22,345 nt of DNA from NCBI GenBank assembly GCA_046153875.1, contig JBJXFE010000071.1, positions 1 to 22,345 of the forward strand, given 5' to 3'. The stretch is from JBJXFE01 sp046153875 (GTDB lineage Bacteria > Planctomycetota > Phycisphaerae > Phycisphaerales > UBA1924). Positions 1-6,353 of the stretch are shown in pieces; positions within the stretch are counted from its first letter, which is position 1; each line of letters starts with the position of its first letter. A program made the position numbers and the translations under genes. The notes under the pieces are model-generated. The model saw only the letters and a program-made list of their open reading frames with translations, did no database searches and had not been told where the DNA came from.

Positions 1-73
1 CCAGCGGGCTCACCGGCGCATCAGGCACACGCTCCACCAGCCAATCCAACTGCTCGTCCGTGAGTCTCAGCAT
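1..73 (-). CDS. IS5-family transposase, N-terminal fragment (runs off the edge)
   Basis: An ATG at 73 on the minus strand opens a frame that continues to the window edge, giving 24 residues that begin MLRLTDEQLDWLVERVP. The pattern LTDEQ-x-x-x-(V/I)-x-x-x-(V/L)P is the usual opening of IS5-family transposases, the N-terminal DUF4096-type domain that binds the element's ends. It sits about 50 bases inside the proposed IS terminus, the normal spacing for a compact IS. No catalytic DDE residue is in view, so the call rests on the start motif plus the terminus. It could be any short LTDEQ-starting protein, but the context favours a transposase. Confidence 0.55.
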   Translation of the reverse strand, partial: MLRLTDEQLDWLVERVPDAPVSPL

Positions 74-121
74 CGTGCAGAGTCATACGCGCCAGCTCGA
101 CAACGGTTTCGGGATAGGCTC
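1..121 (-). mobile_element. End of an IS5-like insertion sequence (partial, runs off left edge)
   Basis: Read on the minus strand, the end GAGCCTATCCCGAAACC starts at 121 and is followed, within 50 bases, by a short open frame that reaches the window edge. The end resembles the termini of IS5/IS427-type elements as I remember them. The element lies exactly where the methylase gene loses its family-typical C-terminus. A TA dinucleotide flanks the end (122-123), compatible with a TA-type target duplication, but the other end is outside the window so this cannot be confirmed. Confidence 0.6.
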
Positions 122-1798
122 TACACCGCGCTTGCCGAGTTCGCCGATGCGTCGCTCCGCGAGGCGATAGAACCGCACGTAGAGGTCGTCGAGCATCTGC
201 TTCTTGACGCCCCAGTTCTTGGACAGGTCTTTCTTGTATGGGCGAATCAGGTCGCCCTCTTCTTCGAGGGCGACACCCCTGTTGCCCCGGTACGGCGGGT
301 TGCCCAGGACGACGAGAATCGGCGCGTCCTGCTTGACCTTCGCGGCGCGGTCCTGTTCGTCTTGAAGAAACGTGAACGCGAGTGTCTTCTTGACTCCCTT
401 GGGCGGTTCCCAGCCGGTGAGGGCGTTGGTGAGGTAGACGCCCACCCGCTCGTCCTTGCCGAGCTTTCCGCCGAGGGCGCGCAGGAGGATCCCGAGTTGG
501 AGGTGCGCGACCACGTAGGGCGCGGTGAGGATCTCGAACCCAAAGACGCGCTCGCAAAGAGCCCGTTTGACCTTCGACGCTGCGAGCACGCCGTGCCCCT
601 GCTCGTCGAGCGTCGCATGAATGCGGCGGGCCACGTCGAGCAGGAACGAGCCGGTGCCAACCGCAGGATCGAGAACGTACACGCGCTCGTCGGCGAACCC
701 GTCCTTGATGCCGAGTTCCGTGCGGAGCAACTGATCCACACGCTCCACCATGTAGTGCACGATCTGCGGGGGCGTGTACCAGACGCCGAGTTCTTCGCGC
801 AGTCCCGGGTCGAACGCTTCGAGGAACGGCTCGTAGAACAGGGTGATGGCGTGGTCGGCTTCGAACGATGCGAAGAACTCCGCGTGGTTCACACGGTTGA
901 GGCTTGCGGCGGCCCACTCAACCGTCTCGCGAAGATCGAGGTTCTTGAGTCGGCGGGGTTTCGCGACCTCCTCGAATAGGTTGGCGATCAGCGGCAAGTC
1001 CAGGTGGTCCGACGCGCTCCGCCAGTCGAACGCGGGCGGCTTGCGGCCCTTGGGCAGCCCGGCTCTCCAGAGCATCCACGCGGAGAACAAGCCGTAAAAC
1101 AGGGTCTGCACGAGTGACGAACGGAAGAACCGCATCCCCTGCTCGTCCGTGAACGTCAGGCCAAGCGCCCGCTCGAAGGCGTCCTGCAGGGGTTTGAGGT
1201 CGTCGATCGAATGGCGACCGAGTCGGCGCTTGGCTTCACGTGCGTGGCGGGCGAGGTCCGCCGCGAGTTCATTGGGTTTGAGGATCGGCGCGGGGCGGGC
1301 GAAGACACCCTCGAGATAGTCGGTCAAGCCCTGCTCGTGCTCCTCGGCGAGGTTCGAGGGCTTGGCCTTCCAGAACGATTCGGATGTCGGGGCCAGGCGG
1401 TAGCGGAGCTCGATGCGGGGCTTGCCGGTGTCCGCGTCGCGCGCCACGAGCACAAACTCGCGGAAGTTCGTGACCAGCACAAACCCGTAGTGCTTCCAGT
1501 ACCTGGAGACCTGCTCGCCTTCGGCGATGTCGTAGATGTCCTGCTTGGGGGGTTTGGCCTCGACGACCAGGCGGAGGGTGCCGGACTTCCTCTCGGACAC
1601 CCCCAGGTCGGGCTGGCCCGCGCCCTCCTGCTTCAACTCCATCGTGGCGAAGAGCTCGGGGTCGAAGTGTTCGCCGACGGCCGTCAAGAGCGCTTCGAGT
1701 GAGCTCTTGTAGGACTGCTCGTCGGTGGCTTTGCCCGTCGCGCGCACGGCGTGGAGCGCTTCGAGGTAGGCGCGAACGGGTTGTTTGTGCTTCGACAT
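83..1798 (-). pseudogene. Truncated type IIG/ISP-like restriction-modification protein (nuclease + N6-adenine methylase)
   Basis: A 571-residue product. The N-terminus has a PD-(D/E)XK nuclease pattern (QPD at 62-64, then VEAK at 79-82). A helical region follows, then an N6-adenine methylase with SAM motif I DPAVGTGSFLLD (377-388) and catalytic NPPY (500-503). In type IIG/ISP enzymes one polypeptide cuts and methylates, and a target-recognition domain follows the methylase core. Here the family-like sequence stops at about residue 559 (KRGV) and the last 12 residues (EPIPKPLSSWRV) are read from the IS end at 121, so the rest of the methylase and the recognition domain are missing. ATG 1798 is preceded by GGAG with 5-base spacing. 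The methylase motifs are intact, but without a recognition domain specific activity is doubtful. It is the last gene on the minus-strand side of the phage-like cluster, 401 bases beyond the terminase. Confidence 0.8.
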
Positions 1799-1894
1799 CC
1801 TGTCTCCGGCGATCAACGGACGTTGTGGGTCATCGTACCTTGCGGCGACTGTCACCGGGTCGCGTTCCAGGGACTTGGCGCGTAGCGCGGGTGC

Positions 1895-1926
1895 GATGGG
1901 ACTGATGGGACGGATGGGACCGATGG
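1895..1926. repeat. Tandem GATGGGAC-type repeat
   Basis: Four imperfect 8-9 base units of the form GATGGGAC(T/C/G). The same word pattern recurs at 4370-4399 inside the GNAT-terminase gene, where the minus strand reads Pro-Ser-Val repeats. Confidence 0.75.
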
Positions 1927-1935
1927 CGGCTCTTC

Positions 1936-1965
1936 CACGGGTCCGCTCGGACGAGCGGACCCGTG
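1936..1965. repeat. Palindromic element, 14-bp perfect stem
   Basis: CACGGGTCCGCTCG (1936-1949) pairs perfectly with 1952-1965 around a 2-base centre (GA). The ends carry the CACGGG/CCCGTG word shared by several palindromes in the region. No T-tract follows on either strand, so this is a REP-like element rather than a terminator. Confidence 0.8.
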
Positions 1966-1991
1966 CCACCCGGTGGGGATGATCGGGGCAC

Positions 1992-2013
1992 GTGCAGGCA
2001 GGGATGCCTGCAC
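1992..2013. repeat. Palindromic element, 9-bp stem
   Basis: GTGCAGGCA (1992-2000) and TGCCTGCAC (2005-2013) flank the loop GGGA. It is related in design to the GGCACAGGCG palindromes at 5099-5121 and 8119-8141. Confidence 0.75.
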
Positions 2014-2155
2014 CACAAGGGTGGATTCCACCGCTGCGCCGCGGGGCGCGGCGAGCGGTGGCACCCGTTTGTGCCACGGGCTGCACGCTTCGGGCCGCCC
2101 GTGGTGGAGCGTGCATGGCGCGTGTGTTGGACCATTCCACGGGCGTCGCGGAGGC

Positions 2156-2197
2156 CGCGAAGCCCGTGGCACGTGACGCGAAGCCCGTGGCACGTGA
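2156..2197. repeat. Perfect tandem duplication of a 21-base unit
   Basis: The unit starting CGCGAAGCCCGTGGC and ending ACGTGA occurs at 2156-2176 and again, without mismatch, at 2177-2197, ending three bases from the terminase stop codon. Confidence 0.85.
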
Positions 2198-2199
2198 GG

Positions 2200-5100
2200 T
2201 CAGTGGAGGTAGTTGGCATAGGTAGTTCTCCAGGGTTTGTCGAGGTTCTGGATGAGGTAGCGGAGTGCGTCCACGGCGTGGTCGGGGCCGTCCTTCACCG
2301 GGTCGGGGTTCTGCGGGCGGTCCTCGTCGTAGTGGTACTTCTCGATGGACTCGATGAGGTGTTTGCAACGTGCGTGGATGAAGAGGCGCGGGGGTGAGCC
2401 GTTGGCGGGTTTGGCACGGGCGCGGATGAGCTCGAGGCCGGTGTGGAGGTGGAGGCTCGTGGCCTTGATGTTGAAGCCGGCGCGGCGCAGGACCTGGACG
2501 GGGCTGAGGCCGGTCTGGTCGTTGACGGCGCGGCCGGCGGGATCGACGGCGATCCAGGTGGGGTGCCAGGGGGAGTCGAGCAGGGCGCGGACGTGCTCGG
2601 CGAGGATGACGGCGCGTTCGACGCGCTCGTTGAGGATGAAGAGGGTGTTGTTGTCGAGCGCGGCCCAGAGGACGACGGTCGGAGCGCGGTAGCCGAAGTC
2701 GATGCCGCAGTAGATGGGAAGTGGCGGAGTGGCAGAGTGGCCAAGTGGCAAAGTGGAGGAAGGCGCGCGGAGGGACGGCGGATCGGTGTGGATGACGTGG
2801 ATGGCGGGGTTGAACTCGGGGAAGACGGAGTCGGTGAGACGGGGGCGGAGACAGAGCATCTCGGATTCCCACGCGGCGCCGGAGACGCGGGACTTCATGC
2901 GGATGGCGTCGGCGATGGTGATGTGGCCGCGGGTGGTGCGGTGTTGCTTGGCGCGGCTGTTGCATTCGGGGAGGAGGGGGCAGGGGGAGGGGGGTCCTGA
3001 GTCCTGGGTCCTGGGTCCTGAGTCGTGGAGGATGGGGAGGGTTACGCGGCGCTCGTGTGGGGATGGGGAGGTGAGCAGGTGAGCAGGTGAAGAGGTGATG
3101 AGAGAGCACCGATCGTCGGGAACGACGATCGGTGGCACGGGTGGCATAACGGACGTCGGGTCGGATTGCACCGGCAACGCTTCGATAGAAGCGGTAGAGG
3201 GTGAAGAAGAGGTAGAGCGCATTCCCGGTGGCACTGGAGACGTTGAATCGGATTGCACCGGCAACGCGGAGGACCGCGTTCCCGGTGGCACGGGTGTCGG
3301 CACGGGTGGCGGGACGGAAGATCCGTGGCAGTGGTGGTCGTCGGCGCAGTGGGTGAGGGCGTCGATGAGGCCCCACTTGAAGAGGGTGCGTTTTTCGTCG
3401 GCGACTTCGGCGACGAGATGGGCCATGCGGCCGTGGGGCTTGTGCATGGTGCTGAGGCACTCGACGCTGCCGGTGACGAAGAAGGGGCCGCACTGTTTCG
3501 ATTGGGTGGTGAGCTGCGCGGCCTCCCAGACCTCGGGGGTGAAGAGCTCGACCTCGTCGCAGCGGATGCGCTGGACGCGGTTGCCGCGGACCGAGGTTTC
3601 GGATTGGGCGAGGACTTCGACGGCGCTGCCGTTGAGGAGGGTGAGGCGGCGGGCGGTGCTGGCGTTGCTGACGGTGTTAAAGAGGTTCGGGCGGTCGAAG
3701 ATGCGGCGGAGGTAGCGGTTCATCCGCTGGGCCTGGTCGAGCGATCCGGCGAGGATGCGGATCTCGATGCCGGGCTTGAAGAGGAGGTCGAGCGCGGTGG
3801 CGACAGCGCCGAGGAAGGTCTTGCCGCCGCCGCGGCAGGACCAGACGATGGAATCGATGGGTCGGCGGGGAGGAGGGGGGCTCGATGGCAGATGGGCAGA
3901 TGGCGGAGGGCCAGATGGGGTGATGGCGGAGTGACGGCGCGGACGGTGCTCGCGGGGTTTTTTACGCGCGGTTGGTGCGTGTTGGCGGGGTGGGGATTGG
4001 GGGTGCGCTCCGCGGCGGGTGGCGGGGCGCGGCGCCGGCTGCGGAGCGGGTTCTGCGTCGGGCGCGGGTGTGAACTCGGCGAGGGCCTGGGCGGCGTCGG
4101 TGACTTTCCAAAGGTCGAAGGAACGTTGGAGCCAGTCGCCGTGTTGGGAGTTGCCTTCGAAAAAGACGTGCTCGAGGTAGTCCATGGGGGACTGGTGGTT
4201 GTCGATGATGGCGCTGTCGAGAATGCGGATGTCGAGGTTCTTGTCGATCCATTCGTGGAGGGATGCGCGATCGATGGGCGGGGGAGTGAGGAAGTGGAAG
4301 GTGGAGGGGGAAGAGGGCTGAGCAGGTGAAGAGGTGAGCAGGTGAGGAGGTGACGTGGGCGCAGGGAGTGGGACTGATGGGACTGAGGGGACCGATGGGT
4401 CTTGGGTGGGGTGATCGACGAGGGTGGATTGCACCGGCAACGCGGAGGACCGCGTTCCCGGTGGCACGGTTGGTGGCACGATTGGTGGCACGGCGGACTC
4501 GGTGACGTACACGGCGCGCGGAGCGATGAGGCGCTCGGCGGCGCGGCGGGCGAGCTCGCGGTAGTCCTTGCGGTGCATCACTCGGCGGTGGCCGCCTTGC
4601 TGCCACCCCCACGCACAGAGCGCCTTGACCACCTCCGGGCGATCCATCAGCACGGCCGGCGCATCCGCCAGGTCCGCCGGATCGATCGCCATCGCCCCGA
4701 GCTTCTCGCGCAGGTGTGTGTCGGCCTTGAGCGGCGGCGCCTCGACCCGCCACATCCCCGCGGCCCTGAAGATCGGGCAGAGCTCGCCCATCGACGCGAT
4801 GGTCTCGGTGCGCTCCGTGAGCGGATCGTCGAGGTACGCGCGGACGAGGCGCGCCCCGACACCCATCGCCCGCCAGCGCGGATCGACGACGACGCGGGAG
4901 ATGCAGCGGACCCGGGCGTTCAGGCGCTCCGCGGCCACGCGGAGCGAGGACGGCGCGTCGTCGGGCCACGCGACGCGGCGCCAGGCGCCGTTGAGCGTGG
5001 GCATGGAGATGACGAGGACGGCCAGGGGCTGAGGAGGTGAGCAGGTGGGGAGGTGAAGAGGTGATCGCGCCTCCTGTGTCCCATCTGCCCCTGCTTGTGG

Positions 5101-5328
5101 CACAGGCGTCCCGCCTGTGCCTACCCCTTCTCCACCTCTTCCCTTCGCGCCGCCTCCTTCCACCACCCTCAGCACCTTCACCCAGGTCGCGGGACGGCCG
5201 CGCTTGTAGTGGAAGTGCGCGAGCGCGTCGAAGTCGGCGATCGTGCCGGGCTCGATGCGCAGGCCGTCGGCCGGATCGACGCCGCTGCGCGGCATCGCGG
5301 CGAAGCGCTTAAGAAGGAGTTCGGGCAT
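2200..5328 (-). CDS. GNAT acetyltransferase fused to phage-type terminase large subunit
   Basis: A 1042-residue protein. Residues about 25-275 form a GNAT domain: SRVVVDP strand then acetyl-CoA motif R-A-M-G-V-G (153-158), with ETIASMG and AAGM further on. It resembles the acetyltransferase half of COG2401 (ABC ATPase fused to acetyltransferase). Residues about 350-1042 are a terminase large subunit, the motor/nuclease that packages phage DNA: Walker A variant CRGGGKT (498-504), Walker B IRCDE (597-601), RNase-H-like nuclease with GIDFG (875-879), a second Asp (929) and the DGPDHAVDALRY motif (1013-1024). The extra length is Pro/Ser-rich sequence encoded by interspersed repeats at about 57-100, 285-350, 425-490, 668-782 and 850-872. 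ATG 5328 has AGGAG at 7-base spacing and overlaps the ATPase gene by 20 bases, so translation is probably coupled. All motifs are intact and the frame is open. Co-function of the two domains is inferred. Confidence 0.85.
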   Translation of the reverse strand: MPELLLKRFAAMPRSGVDPADGLRIEPGTIADFDALAHFHYKRGRPATWVKVLRVVEGGGAKGRGGEGVGTGGTPVPQAGADGTQEARSPLHLPTCSPPQPLAVLVISMPTLNGAWRRVAWPDDAPSSLRVAAERLNARVRCISRVVVDPRWRAMGVGARLVRAYLDDPLTERTETIASMGELCPIFRAAGMWRVEAPPLKADTHLREKLGAMAIDPADLADAPAVLMDRPEVVKALCAWGWQQGGHRRVMHRKDYRELARRAAERLIAPRAVYVTESAVPPIVPPTVPPGTRSSALPVQSTLVDHPTQDPSVPSVPSVPLPAPTSPPHLLTSSPAQPSSPSTFHFLTPPPIDRASLHEWIDKNLDIRILDSAIIDNHQSPMDYLEHVFFEGNSQHGDWLQRSFDLWKVTDAAQALAEFTPAPDAEPAPQPAPRPATRRGAHPQSPPRQHAPTARKKPREHRPRRHSAITPSGPPPSAHLPSSPPPPRRPIDSIVWSCRGGGKTFLGAVATALDLLFKPGIEIRILAGSLDQAQRMNRYLRRIFDRPNLFNTVSNASTARRLTLLNGSAVEVLAQSETSVRGNRVQRIRCDEVELFTPEVWEAAQLTTQSKQCGPFFVTGSVECLSTMHKPHGRMAHLVAEVADEKRTLFKWGLIDALTHCADDHHCHGSSVPPPVPTPVPPGTRSSALPVQSDSTSPVPPGMRSTSSSPSTASIEALPVQSDPTSVMPPVPPIVVPDDRCSLITSSPAHLLTSPSPHERRVTLPILHDSGPRTQDSGPPSPCPLLPECNSRAKQHRTTRGHITIADAIRMKSRVSGAAWESEMLCLRPRLTDSVFPEFNPAIHVIHTDPPSLRAPSSTLPLGHSATPPLPIYCGIDFGYRAPTVVLWAALDNNTLFILNERVERAVILAEHVRALLDSPWHPTWIAVDPAGRAVNDQTGLSPVQVLRRAGFNIKATSLHLHTGLELIRARAKPANGSPPRLFIHARCKHLIESIEKYHYDEDRPQNPDPVKDGPDHAVDALRYLIQNLDKPWRTTYANYLH
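2721..2757. repeat. AGTGGC(A/C)-type tandem repeat inside the terminase gene
   Basis: Units of GTGGC(G/A)GA, GTGGCAGA, GTGGCCAA and GTGGCAAA run in succession. On the minus strand they encode the Leu-Gly-His-Ser-Ala-Thr stretch just before the GIDFG nuclease motif. Confidence 0.7.
2995..3024. repeat. TCCTG(A/G)G tandem repeat inside the terminase gene
   Basis: About four 7-base units TCCTGAG/TCCTGGG. They form the 5' (plus-strand) part of the long insertion between the terminase ATPase and nuclease domains. Confidence 0.7.
3068..3099. repeat. GAGGTGAGCA-type tandem repeat inside the terminase gene
   Basis: Units GAGGTGA, GCAGGTGA, GCAGGTGA, AGAGGTGA. The same family appears at 4321-4354 and 5031-5064. 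On the minus strand it reads as Leu-(I/L)-Thr-Ser-Ser-Pro-Ala-His. Confidence 0.75.
3107..3134. repeat. Palindromic element, 11-bp stem, inside the terminase gene
   Basis: CACCGATCGTC (3107-3117) and its exact complement (3124-3134) flank GGGAAC. The ends share CACCG/CGGTG and the adjoining GGCAC word with the other palindromic families. Confidence 0.8.
3169..3230. repeat. Palindromic CACCGGCAACGC element, long-loop form, inside the terminase gene
   Basis: Starts CACCGGCAACGC and ends GCGCATTCCCGGTG with a purine-rich interior, so the same ends as the 32-base form surround a longer loop. It sits 25 bases from another copy (3256-3287). Confidence 0.7.
3256..3287. repeat. Palindromic CACCGGCAACGCGG element (32 bp), copy in the terminase gene
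   Basis: CACCGG-C-AACGCGG, loop AGGA, CCGCGTT-C-CCGGTG: a 13-pair stem with one C:C mismatch. The identical 32 bases occur at 4432-4463, and the exact reverse complement at 5542-5573. Confidence 0.9.
3886..3935. repeat. GGCAGATG/GGCGGAG-type tandem repeat inside the terminase gene
   Basis: Imperfect units GGCAGAT, GGGCAGAT, GGCGGAGG, GGCCAGAT, GGGGTGAT, GGCGGAGT. On the minus strand it encodes the Ser/Pro/His-rich stretch just before the terminase Walker A region. Confidence 0.6.
4321..4354. repeat. GAGGTGAGCA-type tandem repeat, second copy
   Basis: Units AGCAGGTGA, AGAGGTGA, GCAGGTGA, GGAGGTGA. It lies in the linker between the GNAT and terminase domains and reads His-Leu-Leu-Thr-Ser-Ser-Pro-Ala on the minus strand. 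Confidence 0.75.
4370..4399. repeat. GATGGGACT-type tandem repeat in the GNAT-terminase linker
   Basis: Units GGGACTGAT, GGGACTGAG, GGGACCGAT. It encodes three Pro-Ser-Val repeats on the minus strand and matches the intergenic copy at 1895-1926. Confidence 0.75.
4432..4463. repeat. Palindromic CACCGGCAACGCGG element (32 bp), copy in the GNAT-terminase linker
   Basis: Identical over 32 bases to 3256-3287, including the single C:C mismatch in the stem. On the minus strand both encode the same peptide, Pro-Pro-Gly-Thr-Arg-Ser-Ser-Ala-Leu-Pro-Val-Gln-Ser. Confidence 0.9.
5031..5064. repeat. GAGGTGAGCA-type tandem repeat, third copy (inside the GNAT domain)
   Basis: Units GGAGGTGA, GCAGGTGG, GGAGGTGA, AGAGGTGA, falling in the insertion at residues about 57-100 of the GNAT domain. 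Confidence 0.75.
5099..5121. repeat. Palindromic GGCACAGGCG element, copy 1 (inside the GNAT domain)
   Basis: GGCACAGGCG, loop TCC, CGCCTGTGCC: a perfect 10-bp stem. The reverse-complement form, with loop GGA, is at 8119-8141. It encodes part of Gly-Thr-Gly-Gly-Thr-Pro-Val-Pro-Gln in the GNAT insertion. Confidence 0.85.
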
Positions 5329-6172
5329 CGGCGGTCTCCTTCGTGGTGACGGTCCCCGTGCCGCGCGAGGTCATCGCGACGAGCACGTCGGGCGCGAGGG
5401 CCTCAAGCACGTCGTCGTTGGCGGCGGCCGCGATGACGCGGACGCCGGCGCGCCCCGCCCACCGGCGCACCGTCCGCGCGAGGTTGCGGGCGGTGACGCG
5501 ATCGAGCGTGGACGCGAACTCGTCGATCAGGAGCACTGTGCCACCGGGAACGCGGTCCTCCGCGTTGCCGGTGTGCTGTGCCTCGATCGTGCCACCACCC
5601 GTGCCACCGACAACGCGTTCTACCGCTTCTTTCCCCTCTTTTCTCTCTCCTTCCGCGTTGTCGGTGCGTTGCGCCTGGTTTCCCGCAGCCGTCACCCGCG
5701 CCATCGCTTCGGCCAGCGCCAGCCGCCAGCGCTGCCCCTCGGACAGTTCGTGCACGCGGCGTGCCAGCAGCGGCGCCTCAGCGAGCCCCGCGCGGGCCAG
5801 CACGCCCAGCGCATCCTCGAGCGAGCGGTCCCGTCCGGCTGCGTGCACGATCGCGTCGATCACGGTTTCCGGGGCGCGCCGGGAGCGCCTGTGCGGGCGC
5901 ACCACCGCGGTCTTCGCTCCGTGCGCGTTGAGGCGTGCCGCGACGGCGGCGAGGAACGTGGACTTCCCGCAGCCGCTGGGCCCGGTCACGAACACGACGC
6001 CGCCCGTCCCATCCGTTCGGAGCGCCGCGAGCAGTTGATCGGCGAGCGCCCGTGCCGCGGCACGGCGTGCGGCGTGCCCGCGCCGGATGTGGCGGCGATC
6101 CGGGTCGATCCCGAAGCACGCGCAGGCATGACGCAGGGCGCGCGACGGCGGGTGGACTTTGACGCGAGACAT
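5309..6172 (-). CDS. ABC-type ATPase, COG2401-like partner of the GNAT protein
   Basis: A 287-residue soluble ABC ATPase. Walker A is GPSGCGKST (64-72), signature LSEGQ (143-147), Walker B VLLIDE (213-218) and D-loop STLD (221-224). The usual H-loop histidine appears replaced, with Ala-Asn-Asp-Asp at 250-254. There is no membrane segment and no permease neighbour, so transport is unlikely. The overlap of 20 bases with the GNAT-terminase gene recalls COG2401, where an ABC ATPase and an acetyltransferase are one protein; here the fusion is split and the GNAT part is joined to terminase instead. Residues about 163-211, between the signature helix and Walker B, are a 45-50 residue insertion encoded by two palindromic repeat elements, where ABC proteins normally have roughly a dozen residues. 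ATG 6172 is used because conserved sequence starts soon after; the upstream Shine-Dalgarno is poor. Confidence 0.8.
   Translation of the reverse strand: MSRVKVHPPSRALRHACACFGIDPDRRHIRRGHAARRAAARALADQLLAALRTDGTGGVVFVTGPSGCGKSTFLAAVAARLNAHGAKTAVVRPHRRSRRAPETVIDAIVHAAGRDRSLEDALGVLARAGLAEAPLLARRVHELSEGQRWRLALAEAMARVTAAGNQAQRTDNAEGERKEGKEAVERVVGGTGGGTIEAQHTGNAEDRVPGGTVLLIDEFASTLDRVTARNLARTVRRWAGRAGVRVIAAAANDDVLEALAPDVLVAMTSRGTGTVTTKETADARTPS
5542..5573. repeat. Palindromic CACCGGCAACGCGG element (32 bp), inverted copy in the ATPase gene
   Basis: Exact reverse complement of the 32-base copies at 3256 and 4432. Because of its orientation it is read in a different frame and encodes His-Thr-Gly-Asn-Ala-Glu-Asp-Arg-Val-Pro-Gly-Gly just before Walker B. 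Confidence 0.9.
5605..5666. repeat. Palindromic CACCGACAACGCG element, long-loop form in the ATPase gene
   Basis: CACCGACAACGCG (5605-5617) and its exact complement (5654-5666) form a perfect 13-bp stem around a 36-base pyrimidine-rich loop. It is related to the loop-extended copy at 3169-3230. Confidence 0.85.
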
Positions 6173-6194
6173 GGAGAAAACCCCCCGGGGAAAC

Positions 6195-6339
6195 GGCCAC
6201 GGATGTCACGAATGGACACGGATGAGGCGCGAAAAGTGAAGAATGACATGCGAACAGCGAGCATCAGGCATGTGGCGTTCCGTCCAACGCTTGCGAACCC
6301 GGCCGTTCCCATCCGTGCGCATCCGTGTCATCCGTGGCC
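6195..6339. repeat. Inverted-repeat element with 30-base CACGGATG ends
   Basis: Left end 6195-6224 starts GGCCACGGATGTCACG. The right end 6310-6339 is its reverse complement with 26 of 30 matches, about 85 bases apart. The ends are built from the ACACGGATG word. The element fills almost the whole gap between the HTH gene stop (6354) and the ATPase start (6172), so it would form a large hairpin in the shared transcript. No open frame of substance lies inside; it resembles a MITE or large REP unit. Confidence 0.75.
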
Positions 6340-6353
6340 CTCCCCTTTTCGCT

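Larger units (their letters stand above)
1799..2199. other. Gene-free, repeat-rich spacer
   Basis: I see no convincing gene in these 401 bases between the methylase start and the terminase stop. The stretch is a mosaic of short repeats described separately: a GATGGGAC tandem (1895-1926), a 14-bp-stem palindrome (1936-1965), a 9-bp-stem palindrome (1992-2013), scattered GTGGCACG/CCCGTG words (2060-2150), and a perfect 21-base tandem duplication (2156-2197). Short open frames across it only translate these repeats. A promoter for the methylase must lie here if it is not co-transcribed with the terminase, but I could not pick one out. Confidence 0.7.

Noticed and set aside
1936..1965. Intrinsic terminator
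   Set aside because: A strong stem, but no T-tract on either strand, and related palindromes occur inside coding sequence.
1799..3493. Extension of the methylase frame upstream of 1798 into the terminase gene
   Set aside because: The open frame continues far upstream, but the extra residues are repeat-derived Arg/Pro/His sequence. The family-like start MSKHKQ has its own GGAG.
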